A stretch of 64,000 nucleotides of DNA, taken from positions 1-64,000 of the forward strand of contig NZ_AULZ01000013.1 in the NCBI RefSeq assembly GCF_000422545.1. Direction: 5' to 3'. The notes beneath the pieces are model-generated. The model saw only the letters and a program-made list of their open reading frames with translations, had not been told where the DNA came from and did not search any database. The DNA comes from Desulfocurvibacter africanus subsp. africanus DSM 2603 (GTDB lineage Bacteria; Desulfobacterota; Desulfovibrionia; Desulfovibrionales; Desulfovibrionaceae). Below, piece by piece: positions 24,285 through 33,344 of this stretch; the first letter of the stretch is position 1, and every line of letters starts with the position of its first letter. Both the position numbers and the translations under genes were made by a program.

Positions 24285-26531
24285 TCAGCTCTTGAGCATG
24301 GAGCGCTTGATGCTCTGCAGGCGCTTGATGAAATTCTTGGAGATGAAGTCGTTATCCTCGCGGCTTTCCACCACATGCGGAGTAATGAAAATGAGCAGTT
24401 CCCGGTTTTGATAGCTCTGGATTTCATAGCCGAAAAGATACTTGATCAAGGGAATGCGGTGCATAAGCGGCACGTTGTTCTCGTTGTTGGTATTGTTCTG
24501 CTCCATGAGACCGCCGATGACGATGGTCTGTTCGTCATTGACCACCACGGTGGTGGTGGCCAGCCGCTTGCGGAACAGCGGGGAATTGATGGCGCCCACC
24601 GAGGTATCCTCTATGGAGCTGATCTCCTGGCTGAGCTCCATGCGCACCAATCCACGCTCGTTGATGTGTGGGGTGACCGAAAGCAGGATGCCCGTGTTGC
24701 GGTACTGGATATTCTGCTGCACCGAAGTTGTGGTTTCGGAGGTTGTGGGGTCGGTCGTTTCCGTGACTTGGGTCAGGATGGGCACCTCCTGGCCGATGTC
24801 GATCTTGGCCTCCGAGTGGTTGGAGGACAGTATGTGCGGAGAGGACAGGATCTGCGTGCGGTTCTTGGTGGCAAGCGCTCTCAGAGTCGAGCGCAGTCGG
24901 TCGCCGTCCACCAGCGTTACGGCCAGGCCGCTGTTGAGGGTGGCGGGAGTGTTGCTCAGGCTGAAATCGATGCTGGCATTGCCGGTCAGGTCCAGCAGGT
25001 AACGCCAATCGATGCCTAGTTGGGTTTCATCATCCAGCGAAACCTCGGCGATGATGACCTCGATGAGCACCTGCTTGGGATAGATGTCCAGCTTCTCGAT
25101 GACCGAGAGCACGGTCCGGTAGTCGTCGGAGTTTGCTCGTGTCAGGATGGAGTTGGTGGTGACGTCGACCACGAAGACAACCTCTCCGGTCAGTTCGCCA
25201 GTAATGTTGGTATCGCGTTGCCGGGCCTGCGGAGCCTCGCGCTGTTGGGCTATCTGCTGGCCGATGGGCACTTGGCCCTGACCTGGCTGCTGTCCCTGCT
25301 GAGCTGGGGCGATGGCCGCGCCCGGGGCACGTTGGTTCTGCTGTTCCTGGCCGTTCTGTTCCTGCCGGGGCGCTGTGGTTGTCCGTCCCTCGGTCTTCGT
25401 GGCGAAGACGCCCTCCAGGGATTTGACGATTTCCTCGGCGTCGCCGTTCTGCACGTAGTAGACGAAGATGTTTTCGGCCCTGCCGGCCCTCACGAGCTGT
25501 GGAATATCCTGATCAAGTTCCTCGACCCAGATATCAACGAAATCCAGAATACTGCGCGTCCTGGCCACCACCAGGACCATGTTCAATCGCTCCATGGCCA
25601 GAAATGTCACTTTCTGGACTCCCTTGGGCGTGTTGATGCCCGTGCTCAGGGCCAGGTCCTGAAGATCTTGGGTCATGTCGGCGGCCGGCACGTATCGCAG
25701 GGTGTACACGCGCATGTGCATATCGGCGAAAACGCTCACGTCGAAGAGGTTGATGACCTGCTCGATCTTGAGCAAGGAATGGGGAAAGTCGCACACCAGC
25801 AGCAGCCCCCGTTCATCATTAGCGTAGACCAGTGCGCCTTTGGATAAGAAAGGCTTGATGACGTTCATGATTTCGGGAGCGGGCATGTAGTCGAGCTTGA
25901 AAGCGCGCACGACCTGCCCTCGTGTGGGCGAGCGGCCTTCGCCGGACAGGAATATGCCTTCCAGGGGCGCCAGGGCCGGAGCCTCGGACAGGGGCACCAC
26001 CTTCCACAACTCACCGTCGCGCAGCATGATGGCTCCATTCATGCGCAGGAGGGCCTGGAGCATCTCCTCTATCTGGGCACGGGTCAGGGTGTCGGAAACA
26101 TGAATGGACACGCTGCCCTTGACTCCCGGATGCAGGATGTAGTTGGCGCCCAGCTGGTTCAGTATCAGGCGCGTCACCTCCGCAATGTCCGCGTTGAGGT
26201 AGTCGAAGGCCACCTGCTGTCCGCCGTCGCCCTCCTCGGGCATGTCCTTGATCCGCCTGGCACCCCGTGACTCGCCTGAAAGGACTTTGTCCAGCCGCGC
26301 GTTAAGGCGGCGGTTGGACTGCTCCACCTCCTCAAGAACATCCCCGGTGTCTGGTTGGGCCGAGTCAGGCTGCTGCGGTCCGAACTCGGGTTTGCGGGCG
26401 GATTGCGCGGGTCCCTTTCGGTCCACCATGTTTCCGACGGGAAGGAAGGTCTCGTTGCGGTTGTAATCGGCGCAGGATGAGATGCCGACTGTGATGAGCA
26501 GGAGAATGGTCAAGGCGTGTCGCATGTGCAT
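24285..26531 (-). CDS. gspD: Type II secretion system secretin GspD
   Basis: A 748-residue outer-membrane secretin. It has a lipoprotein-type signal with Cys20 (TVGISSC). N-terminal N0-N3 domains come first (FDYLNADIAEVTRLILNQLGANYILHPGVKGSVSI is N0), then the C-terminal secretin domain with QVLIEVIIAEVSLDDETQLGIDW and VPLMHRIPLIKYLFG. A Gln/Pro-rich disordered insert (about 380-440) interrupts the N3 region. It is the last gene of the operon, 160 nt after gspM. Confidence 0.94.
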   Translation of the reverse strand: MHMRHALTILLLITVGISSCADYNRNETFLPVGNMVDRKGPAQSARKPEFGPQQPDSAQPDTGDVLEEVEQSNRRLNARLDKVLSGESRGARRIKDMPEEGDGGQQVAFDYLNADIAEVTRLILNQLGANYILHPGVKGSVSIHVSDTLTRAQIEEMLQALLRMNGAIMLRDGELWKVVPLSEAPALAPLEGIFLSGEGRSPTRGQVVRAFKLDYMPAPEIMNVIKPFLSKGALVYANDERGLLLVCDFPHSLLKIEQVINLFDVSVFADMHMRVYTLRYVPAADMTQDLQDLALSTGINTPKGVQKVTFLAMERLNMVLVVARTRSILDFVDIWVEELDQDIPQLVRAGRAENIFVYYVQNGDAEEIVKSLEGVFATKTEGRTTTAPRQEQNGQEQQNQRAPGAAIAPAQQGQQPGQGQVPIGQQIAQQREAPQARQRDTNITGELTGEVVFVVDVTTNSILTRANSDDYRTVLSVIEKLDIYPKQVLIEVIIAEVSLDDETQLGIDWRYLLDLTGNASIDFSLSNTPATLNSGLAVTLVDGDRLRSTLRALATKNRTQILSSPHILSSNHSEAKIDIGQEVPILTQVTETTDPTTSETTTSVQQNIQYRNTGILLSVTPHINERGLVRMELSQEISSIEDTSVGAINSPLFRKRLATTTVVVNDEQTIVIGGLMEQNNTNNENNVPLMHRIPLIKYLFGYEIQSYQNRELLIFITPHVVESREDNDFISKNFIKRLQSIKRSMLKS

Positions 26532-26690
26532 CCCTTATCGCTCGTAGCTTGACGCCCTCGGTAACCGGGAGGACGTCAGTCCGTTGCGCCGGTCCGCTCC
26601 CCTACCCACGCTGGTCGGAGATGGTCCGGGATGCTGCCATTCTTACCTGTTTAGCGAGGATAATGGCAAGTCATGGATGAATAATCCAAC

Positions 26691-27257
26691 TCATTGGCTG
26701 GTCAGTGCGGCCAGCCGAGCGTCGAAGTAGAAGTAACGCTCCTCGCGTGAGCTGATCTGTTTGATCTCTAGTTGGTCGAACCACATGCTGTGTGGGCTTT
26801 GCTGCACGGCCAGGATGAAGTCGCGGATGGCCCCGATCTCGCCCCTTGCGTTGATGCTCAGGTTGAGCACGGTCAAATTGTCGCGATTAGCCTTTGGGAG
26901 TATCTTGGTGGCCCGGATGTTGATCCGCGCATCCTGGCCCATCTGGGTGACCATGCTTTGGAAGCGGGCTTCGGCCAGCGGCAGCGTGCGGCCCGTGATG
27001 AAGCGCTGTGAAACGAGCGTGTCCCGGAAGCCGGTCAGGGCTTGGTGCAGCTTTTCGTACTGCCCACGGTTCGCCGCCAAACGCGAAAGCTTGTCGTACT
27101 GGACTTGGCGCAGTTCGATGGCCGAGCGCAGCTCCTGCATATAACCGTCGTACCAGCTCCAGGCATAGTAGACGCTGGTGATCACGAGCAGAGCCGCGGC
27201 AACGGCCAACAGCACGTTTTTGCGCTTGGCGGCGGAAAGGGTGGCATCCTGTTCCAT
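26691..27257 (-). CDS. gspM: Type II secretion protein GspM (PilO-like)
   Basis: A 188-residue bitopic inner-membrane protein: cytoplasmic tip, one membrane helix (about 14-34), a coiled-coil segment and a ferredoxin-like periplasmic domain. AAGGAGG precedes the ATG, and the gene begins 3 nt after gspL. It is expected to partner GspL in the inner-membrane platform. Identification is mainly from topology, size and position, because this family is weakly conserved. Confidence 0.75.
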   Translation of the reverse strand: MEQDATLSAAKRKNVLLAVAAALLVITSVYYAWSWYDGYMQELRSAIELRQVQYDKLSRLAANRGQYEKLHQALTGFRDTLVSQRFITGRTLPLAEARFQSMVTQMGQDARINIRATKILPKANRDNLTVLNLSINARGEIGAIRDFILAVQQSPHSMWFDQLEIKQISSREERYFYFDARLAALTSQ

Positions 27258-27260
27258 GCG

Positions 27261-28592
27261 CTAGCCTCCTTGCACAGGCTGGCGCTCCAGGCCGGCCAAT
27301 ACCTTGAATAGTTCCTTGTCGCCCCGTTTGGTCACGGGCGAGTCGAAGCGGGCTTCCTTGAACAGCGGTGATGCCTCCACCTGCTCGATGACCGTCGTGG
27401 CCGAGGCTGCGGTGCCGCGCAACTCAACACGCTCACGGTCCATGACCAGCGTGGTCAGCCAGACGTCCGGCGGCAGGATCTCGGTCAACTCGCGCAGTAC
27501 CTCGGCCGGCACGGGAGCGTTGCCCTGCGCGTTGGCCAGCCGGCGCAGCTCGGTTACGATGCGCTCGTTTTCGGCCCGCATGCGTGTGAGTTCGTCGGTT
27601 GTGGCGCTGATTTCCGTGATCATGGCGTCAAGCCGGCCCAGCTTTGCATTCAAACCGGCCAGGTGGGCCAGGGGAATGCTCAACACAGCCACCAATACCA
27701 GCAGCAGGGTGGCAGCCTGGACCCAGAAGGAGATGCGCCTGCGCCGCAAGACGGACTCGGGCACCAGCCCGATCTGGTAGGGAAAGTCGGCCAAGGCTCT
27801 GCCCGGATTTTTGGGGAGCTGATCCAGTACGGCCAAGGCTTCCGGGGCAAGCGACAATGCCGATGCTGCTTCGCGCACCTCGATTTCCTGCTCCCAAAGG
27901 AAATGGCGGCAGTCGCCTGGCAGGGGAGCATTGACCATGGCAGGCCTGGTGCGGGCCAGGAAGGTCGCTCCGGCTTCGGGTCGCTGCGCCAGGTCCCAGG
28001 CCGAAAAGATGATGCGGCCGTCTTTCCAGCCCAACACCTCGGTTTCGGTCTCTCCCCCGGATATATAGAAGCCGTTCTCTTCGTGCAGACGGGCCACCAA
28101 GGCCAGGGAGGGCAGCACGGCCGACACGGCGATGCCCGCTGATGCGGCATCCTCCAGCAGCGGGGACAGCTCGTCCTTGGGCACCACGGTGGCGCTCACA
28201 AGGAGCTGCTCGCCTGCGGGCTGGCTGTCATGGCGCACGTGCGTGGACTCCAGATCGAAAGGCACGTGGCGCATGAGAGCGTAGTGTACGGCCTGGTCCA
28301 GATTGTCGACGGCAGCCTGCGGCAGGTTGAACTCCACGAAGGTAAAGTAGCGCAAAGGCAGTCCCAGGTACCAGGAATCGTCGGCGCCTGGCCGGAACTC
28401 GGCCGTGATGCGCGTCAGGGTTCTGGCCAGGGCCTCTTCCGCTGGGCCGTCTTCTTCGTCCAACAGGTAGGTTTTCCTGTCCAGGAGCTTGCCCCGGTTC
28501 CAGGGCGTGTACCCGTAGCGGTAAAGCAGGACCCGGTCGGGTTGCAGCAGCAGGAAGACGGCGACCGGCCAGAGAGATGAGATTTTCTTCAT
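27261..28592 (-). CDS. gspL: Type II secretion protein GspL (PilM/PilN-like)
   Basis: A 443-residue protein starting MKKISSLW, 19 nt after gspK; the longer frame overlapping gspK is rejected. The N-terminal 270 residues form an actin-like cytoplasmic domain (LPLRYFTFVEFNLPQAAVDNLDQAVHYAL). One membrane helix follows at about 307-330, then a periplasmic PilN-like domain (EILPPDVWLTTLVMDRERVELRGTA). GspL links the ATPase GspE to the platform. Confidence 0.82.
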   Translation of the reverse strand: MKKISSLWPVAVFLLLQPDRVLLYRYGYTPWNRGKLLDRKTYLLDEEDGPAEEALARTLTRITAEFRPGADDSWYLGLPLRYFTFVEFNLPQAAVDNLDQAVHYALMRHVPFDLESTHVRHDSQPAGEQLLVSATVVPKDELSPLLEDAASAGIAVSAVLPSLALVARLHEENGFYISGGETETEVLGWKDGRIIFSAWDLAQRPEAGATFLARTRPAMVNAPLPGDCRHFLWEQEIEVREAASALSLAPEALAVLDQLPKNPGRALADFPYQIGLVPESVLRRRRISFWVQAATLLLVLVAVLSIPLAHLAGLNAKLGRLDAMITEISATTDELTRMRAENERIVTELRRLANAQGNAPVPAEVLRELTEILPPDVWLTTLVMDRERVELRGTAASATTVIEQVEASPLFKEARFDSPVTKRGDKELFKVLAGLERQPVQGG

Positions 28593-28611
28593 AAGGGTAT
28601 GCCTTCGGATG

Positions 28612-29571
28612 TCACGAGGATGATGCTCGCCGAACCAGAGCGCCAAGCCTGTCATCGGACAGGATGCGGGCAGCCTCCAGGAAGACGGTTTTCGGTGGCA
28701 CGATGTCGAAGTGCTGGCGCAGAATGGCCATGGATTCGGCTGGCAATACGTCGGCCAGATCCGCCAGGCGGGTGATCGGCTCGGCCTTGCGGATTGTTTC
28801 CAGCTCCGCGATCGTCTCGGGACTCAACCCCTGGATCATCAGAAAGGCCCTGGGCGAGGCGGAGTTGATGTCCAGCTTGTCCTGGCTGCCGCCTACGTCC
28901 AGCAGGTCGCTCAACCCCGGCCGTTCGTCCGTGCCGTGGTACAGCTCCGGCGTGACGCCTTTGACGAGCAGCAGCTCCTCGATGCTCTCCAGCGGGCCGT
29001 CCTTGCATAGGTAGGGCTTGTCCAGGCCCTGGTAGTAGTCGTTCTCGGCCCCGCCGATGCTAAAGTTGGTGTCCTCATCGGTCCAGTCGACGATGGAGTT
29101 GGCCACGGCCGTGATCTCAGCCGAGTCCTCCAGGCCGCAGGCCGCCAGGAGCGTGACCCAGCGGGCGTAGTCCAGGCTGTTGACGTCCAGCTTACCCGTA
29201 TCCCCCACCAGGCGCACGGCCATGTTCATGTCCTCCAGCCGGATGCGGTAGGCCTCGTGGCGAGGCCACCAGAGCCCGAGGGTTTTTTGGCCGATGGATT
29301 CAAGTTCGTCCTTGCGCGCCAGCAGATGCCGATTGAGCGTGTACTTACGCAGCTCATGCTCGCCCTTGGCCAGGGCTGACTGGAGCAGGTAGGTCTGCTT
29401 GGCCGCCGTGAGTCCGTGCAAGGCTTCCTGGCCCTGGAGGCGCGCCATGGTGGCGTAGCCAGTGGCGATGGCCGCCAATATGGCAGTTACCCACAGCACG
29501 GCCACCAGGGCGAATCCGCCTGGTGCGCGCCCGTATGCGATTCGACCCATGGTCGATGTGCGTCGGCTCAT
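28612..29571 (-). CDS. gspK: Type II secretion minor pseudopilin GspK
   Basis: A 319-residue protein. A type III-like leader precedes GGFALVAVLWVTAILAAIATGYA; unlike the other pseudopilins it lacks Glu at +5 (FALVA), as is usual for GspK. The large globular part holds the helical insertion typical of GspK, with LDVNSLDYARW and KLDINSASPRAFLMIQGLSPETIAELE. GspK caps the pseudopilus tip. It overlaps gspJ by 4 nt. Confidence 0.92.
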   Translation of the reverse strand: MSRRTSTMGRIAYGRAPGGFALVAVLWVTAILAAIATGYATMARLQGQEALHGLTAAKQTYLLQSALAKGEHELRKYTLNRHLLARKDELESIGQKTLGLWWPRHEAYRIRLEDMNMAVRLVGDTGKLDVNSLDYARWVTLLAACGLEDSAEITAVANSIVDWTDEDTNFSIGGAENDYYQGLDKPYLCKDGPLESIEELLLVKGVTPELYHGTDERPGLSDLLDVGGSQDKLDINSASPRAFLMIQGLSPETIAELETIRKAEPITRLADLADVLPAESMAILRQHFDIVPPKTVFLEAARILSDDRLGALVRRASSS

Positions 29572-30377
29572 TCCGTCAGTCCTCCGTACATGGCCAGCGC
29601 CCTGAACACCTGTCCGTCAAGTGCGTATTCAAGCTGTGTCACCGCCGGCAGGGACTGCTTGGCCCAGTCTTCCTCGGGCAGGAGACGGCTGGCGGCAAAG
29701 GGGCTTGCGTCCTGCTCCTCCGGTAAAATGGCCGCTCCGGCCGAGAAGCTGAAGGCCGCCTCGCCCAGATGGCCCAGAAGCAAGCGGGAGCGTTCGCGCA
29801 TACTTTCGGGCGGAAGCCAGGAAGCGCGGGTGTCGCCAGTGCTCGTGGCGAAATCGTGCAAGGCCAGGAAGTAGTCCTCGTCAGGGTAGGGCGACTTGTA
29901 GAGGTACAAGGCCTGCGCACTATCCCTGCCCGGCCTGGTTCTTTCCTCCGGGGCCAGGAAGAGGCAGGCGAAGAACAGCCCGTGGTCCGCGCGATCCGTT
30001 GAGCCGAGTCCGCCGGTGGTCACGTAGAAAACCGTGCCCTTGGCTCCGGCAAAGGCGAAGTCGCGGCCCTGCTCCCAGTTGAGGGTGTAAGGCCGCAGCC
30101 CGCGAAAATCGTCGGCCAGCAGCCTGCTTACTGTTTCCTGGCGCTGTTTTGGCGAGTCTCCGTCGTCCGTGCGGCTCCAGACCGTGGCCGCGGTGGAAAA
30201 GGCCATATAAAGCACGAGCATGAGCAAGGAGAGTATGGTCAGGGAGATGACCACCTCCAGGAGCGTGAAACCGGCCTGAACACGATTCGCTTCAAGGCGT
30301 GAATAGCCTCCGGCGGCCGGGGGGAGAGCCTCCCCCCGGACCCCGGCATGTGTGGCGATAAGTGCCGTGTGTCTCAT
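29568..30377 (-). CDS. gspJ: Type II secretion minor pseudopilin GspJ
   Basis: A 269-residue protein with a long leader (about 35 residues) before the prepilin peptidase site QAG-FTLLEVVISLTILSLLMLVLYMA. The remaining part is a soluble pseudopilin domain. It overlaps gspI and gspK by 4 nt each, so translation is coupled. The leader is longer than usual; an internal start cannot be excluded, but the ATG that overlaps the gspI stop fits the operon pattern. Confidence 0.88.
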   Translation of the reverse strand: MRHTALIATHAGVRGEALPPAAGGYSRLEANRVQAGFTLLEVVISLTILSLLMLVLYMAFSTAATVWSRTDDGDSPKQRQETVSRLLADDFRGLRPYTLNWEQGRDFAFAGAKGTVFYVTTGGLGSTDRADHGLFFACLFLAPEERTRPGRDSAQALYLYKSPYPDEDYFLALHDFATSTGDTRASWLPPESMRERSRLLLGHLGEAAFSFSAGAAILPEEQDASPFAASRLLPEEDWAKQSLPAVTQLEYALDGQVFRALAMYGGLTE

Positions 30378-30967
30378 TCCTGAGCCGCCTCTAGCTCTTC
30401 GGCCGGGGGCAACTCCTCCAGCACCGGCCGCTCGCCCTCGGCAAGCTCCTGCACATGGTCGTTCTTGAAATCGTCGTTGAAATAGCCCGGCTCGTAATCC
30501 CGGTAGAGGGACAGGCGCACATTGCGACCTCCTTTGGCCGTGAAGTCGAGCACGAACCTGTACAGCTCCGAGGGGGTTCGCACCGTAAGCAGCTCATCCT
30601 CGGACTGCTCGTCGGACTGCGCATCTGCATCAAGGGGTGCGGGCACATCCACGGCATACATGCTCACGTTCCAGGCGCGGCCTTCGGCCTCACCGCTCCA
30701 GGGGTACTCATCATCGCGCACGTCCATGGCCATGAGCTGGTCGAAGAGCATACGCGACTCCACCACGGCCTCGGCTGTCTGGCGGCTGCGAACCTCCAGC
30801 CGAAGGCTCCCGGAAAGGAGCTGAAAGAAGACCGACACGGTCAGGCCCACGATGACCGCGGCCACGAGGACCTCCATGAGCGTGAAGCCCGCCTGGCTAA
30901 CCTGGCTGGCCTGGCCGATCTGGACGGGCTGGGCGGAAGCGCCGGGCATGCCGTGCGCGCGGCTCAT
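30374..30967 (-). CDS. gspI: Type II secretion minor pseudopilin GspI
   Basis: A 197-residue protein with the prepilin motif QAG-FTLMEVLVAAVIVGLTVSVFFQLLSG at about 26-52. A Glu/Asp-rich C-terminal tail (ELAEGERPVLEELPPAEELE) is notable. It starts within the gspH stop (TGATG) and overlaps gspJ by 4 nt. The call as GspI rests on order (H-I-J-K) and motif. Confidence 0.86.
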   Translation of the reverse strand: MSRAHGMPGASAQPVQIGQASQVSQAGFTLMEVLVAAVIVGLTVSVFFQLLSGSLRLEVRSRQTAEAVVESRMLFDQLMAMDVRDDEYPWSGEAEGRAWNVSMYAVDVPAPLDADAQSDEQSEDELLTVRTPSELYRFVLDFTAKGGRNVRLSLYRDYEPGYFNDDFKNDHVQELAEGERPVLEELPPAEELEAAQE

Positions 30968-31542
30968 CAGCCTGCTCCCTGAGGCTGCATTTCCAGGCGC
31001 ACCCAGCCGAAGACCGGGTCCAGGCTCAGGCGCAGCTCCCTCCTGCCCGCATACAACAGCACTCCCGAGCCGTCCGAGGAACCATCGGGGTAGAAGCGCG
31101 CCACGGGAACGCCTTCCTCTCGGTCTTCCTCTGGCTCGGCTGTCCCGACGGATTCGCTCCAGGCCAGGTTCACGCCATCGGGCAGGCGCAAGCGCTTGCC
31201 TCGGGCCTGCTCCGTCAGCTCACGGGTGGCCGGATCGTACAGACAGGGGTTCTCCCGCTCGTCCAGCAGGGCGAAGCTGCGCGCCGAGCGCAGGAAACCG
31301 TAGACCTGCCGGCCGGCCAGCGTGAGTCGGAAGGCGTCGCTCTGACGGTAAGCCATGCCGGCCACGGCCCCGGCCATGAGCGAAATGATGAGCACGACCA
31401 CGATGATTTCGAGCAGGGTGAAGCCGCCCTGCCGCACGGACGGTGCCTGGACGGATGTCCCCAGGTTCCCTTGCGGGAGAAGAGTGAGGATGGGCGAGCC
31501 GTCCTGGCGGATGCCGCCCCATTCAATCCTCACGCGAAACAC
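30967..31542 (-). CDS. gspH: Type II secretion minor pseudopilin GspH
   Basis: A 191-residue protein with a 39-residue leader and the site QGG-FTLLEIIVVVLIISLMAGAVAGMAYR. The C-terminal half is a GspH-type domain (RFYPDGSSDGSGVLLYAGRRELRLSLDPVFGWVRLE). The GTG at 31542 is the first start after gspG and has TAAGG just upstream; another in-frame GTG lies 9 nt later, so the exact start is open. Confidence 0.86.
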   Translation of the reverse strand: MFRVRIEWGGIRQDGSPILTLLPQGNLGTSVQAPSVRQGGFTLLEIIVVVLIISLMAGAVAGMAYRQSDAFRLTLAGRQVYGFLRSARSFALLDERENPCLYDPATRELTEQARGKRLRLPDGVNLAWSESVGTAEPEEDREEGVPVARFYPDGSSDGSGVLLYAGRRELRLSLDPVFGWVRLEMQPQGAG

Positions 31543-31545
31543 GCC

Positions 31546-31989
31546 TTAGTTCTCCCAGCTCGCCACGTCCTGGTTCTCTCCTTCGCCGCCCTCGGCCTTG
31601 TCCGCGCCCAAGGACAGCAGGTCGTATTCGCCATGTTCGCCGGGGCTGCGATAGATGTACTGACTGCCCCAGGGATCGGCGGGAACATCCTTGCGCAGGT
31701 AAGGGCCGTCCCAGGTTTGCACGTCGCCGGGCTGGGTTACCAGCGCCGTCAGGCCTTGCTCGCTGGAAGGGTACTGGCCCACGTCCAAGCGGTAGGTGTC
31801 CAGGGCCGTGCCCAGCACCTCGATCTGCGTGCGGGCCATCTTCTGCTTGGCCCCGCCCACGCGCTTGAAGAGCTGCGGCCCAACCAGGGCGGCCAGCAGG
31901 CCGATGATGAAGACCACGATGAGGATCTCGATGAGGGTGAACCCGCCTTGGCGGGCGCGACGGTGAAGGAGTTCGTTATGGCAATCCAT
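31546..31989 (-). CDS. gspG: Type II secretion major pseudopilin GspG
   Basis: A 147-residue protein with a short basic leader and the cleavage site RQGG-FTLIEILIVVFIIGLLAALVGPQL. The conserved GspG C-terminus is present: YRLDVGQYPSSEQGLTALV, DPWGSQYIYRSPGEHGEYDLLSLGADK. GspG polymerises into the pseudopilus that pushes substrates through GspD. A GAGAGG site precedes the ATG. Three nucleotides separate it from gspH. Confidence 0.95.
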   Translation of the reverse strand: MDCHNELLHRRARQGGFTLIEILIVVFIIGLLAALVGPQLFKRVGGAKQKMARTQIEVLGTALDTYRLDVGQYPSSEQGLTALVTQPGDVQTWDGPYLRKDVPADPWGSQYIYRSPGEHGEYDLLSLGADKAEGGEGENQDVASWEN

Positions 31990-32020
31990 GTCTTAACCTC
32001 TCTCTTGCTTTTCGCGCCGA

Positions 32021-33325
32021 TCAGACGCCGATTTCATTGATGCTGAAAATCGCCAGCATTATGGACACGACCATTATGCCGATAACCAGACCGAGCACGA
32101 GAATCACGGCCGGTTCGAAAATGGATGTGAAGGACTTGATGCTCGCGCGCAGCTCCTTGTCATAGACATCGGCGACCTTGTGCAGCATGGCGTCCAGCCG
32201 GCCGGTCTGCTCGCCCACGCCGATCATGTGCACGGCCAGGGATGGCATGTACTCGATGGCGGCCAGCGAGCGCGATAGGGGCACGCCCTGCTTGATGTCC
32301 TCGATGATCTGGCCCAGGCGGCCCTTGAGGTCGCTGTTCTGGACCACGCCGCGCACGATGTTGAGCGAGGCCAGGATGGACACGCCGTTCGAAAGCAGCG
32401 TGCCCAGCGTGCGCGAGAGGCGCGCCAGCTCGATGCGCACCATGATGGAGCCCACCAGCGGCGCGCGCAGCTTGAAACTGTCGAAGGCCAGGCGGCCGCC
32501 CGGAGTGCGAGCCCAGGAGCGGAAACCCAGAACCGCCAGCAGCGCGGCCAGGAGCATGGCCCACCACCAGCCGCGCAGGAAGGCTCCGGTCGCGAGCATG
32601 ATCTGCGTGGGCAGAGGTATGGCCGCGCCCAGGTCGTCGAAGATGGTGGCGAAACGCGGCAGGACCACGGTGAGCAGCACGAATACGGACACGGCCGAGG
32701 TCAGCGACAGGATGGCCGGGTAGATCATGGACGAAACAAGGTATTCGCGAATCTCCTGCACGTTCTTGAGGTAGTCCGTGAGCTTGTCCAGCACCGCCTC
32801 CAGGATTCCGCCCTTTTCGCCGGCCGTGACCATGCTCACGAAGACCGGTGGAAAGGCTCCGGGGTGCTGGGCCAGGGCGTCGCCCAGGGAGCTGCCCTCG
32901 CGTATGCGCTCGTGCACGTCGGCCACCACCTTGCGAAAGACGCGGCCTTCGGTCAGCTCGGTGATGATGAACAGGCTCTTGTCCAGGGCGATGCCCGCGG
33001 ACAAGAGCATAGACAGATTCTCGGCAAAGGCGATGAGCGCCTTGTTGCGCACACGGCTGACGCGCGGCGTCCTCCCGGCGCGGATTGCGCGGGGTATGCC
33101 CGGGATTGCAACGACCTTGCGCCGGCCGCGACGCGACCGAGCCTGCTCCGCGCCCGCCGGGGGAGTTATCTCCAGGGGCACCAAGCCTTTCTGTTGCAGA
33201 GCGAGAGCCACTTGGCGCTCGTTCTCGCCGGTCATGGTCCCGGTGGCAACCCGTCCGTCACTGGCCACGGCCCGATAGGCGTACTCCAGTTGGGTCGCCG
33301 CCTGGGTCGTGTCGTCCATGGCCAT
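32021..33325 (-). CDS. gspF: Type II secretion inner-membrane protein GspF
   Basis: A 434-residue protein begun at the third of three close ATGs (MAMDD), which has GGGAAGG seven bases upstream; the first, 6 nt earlier, is also possible. It has two repeated cytoplasmic domains (FAENLSMLLSAGIALDKSL and LARLSRTLGTLLSNGVSILASLNIV) and three membrane helices. GspF is the platform protein that couples GspE to pilus assembly. It follows gspE after 19 nt. Confidence 0.94.
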   Translation of the reverse strand: MAMDDTTQAATQLEYAYRAVASDGRVATGTMTGENERQVALALQQKGLVPLEITPPAGAEQARSRRGRRKVVAIPGIPRAIRAGRTPRVSRVRNKALIAFAENLSMLLSAGIALDKSLFIITELTEGRVFRKVVADVHERIREGSSLGDALAQHPGAFPPVFVSMVTAGEKGGILEAVLDKLTDYLKNVQEIREYLVSSMIYPAILSLTSAVSVFVLLTVVLPRFATIFDDLGAAIPLPTQIMLATGAFLRGWWWAMLLAALLAVLGFRSWARTPGGRLAFDSFKLRAPLVGSIMVRIELARLSRTLGTLLSNGVSILASLNIVRGVVQNSDLKGRLGQIIEDIKQGVPLSRSLAAIEYMPSLAVHMIGVGEQTGRLDAMLHKVADVYDKELRASIKSFTSIFEPAVILVLGLVIGIMVVSIMLAIFSINEIGV

Positions 33326-33344
33326 GCGCATGCCTTCCCGCACC

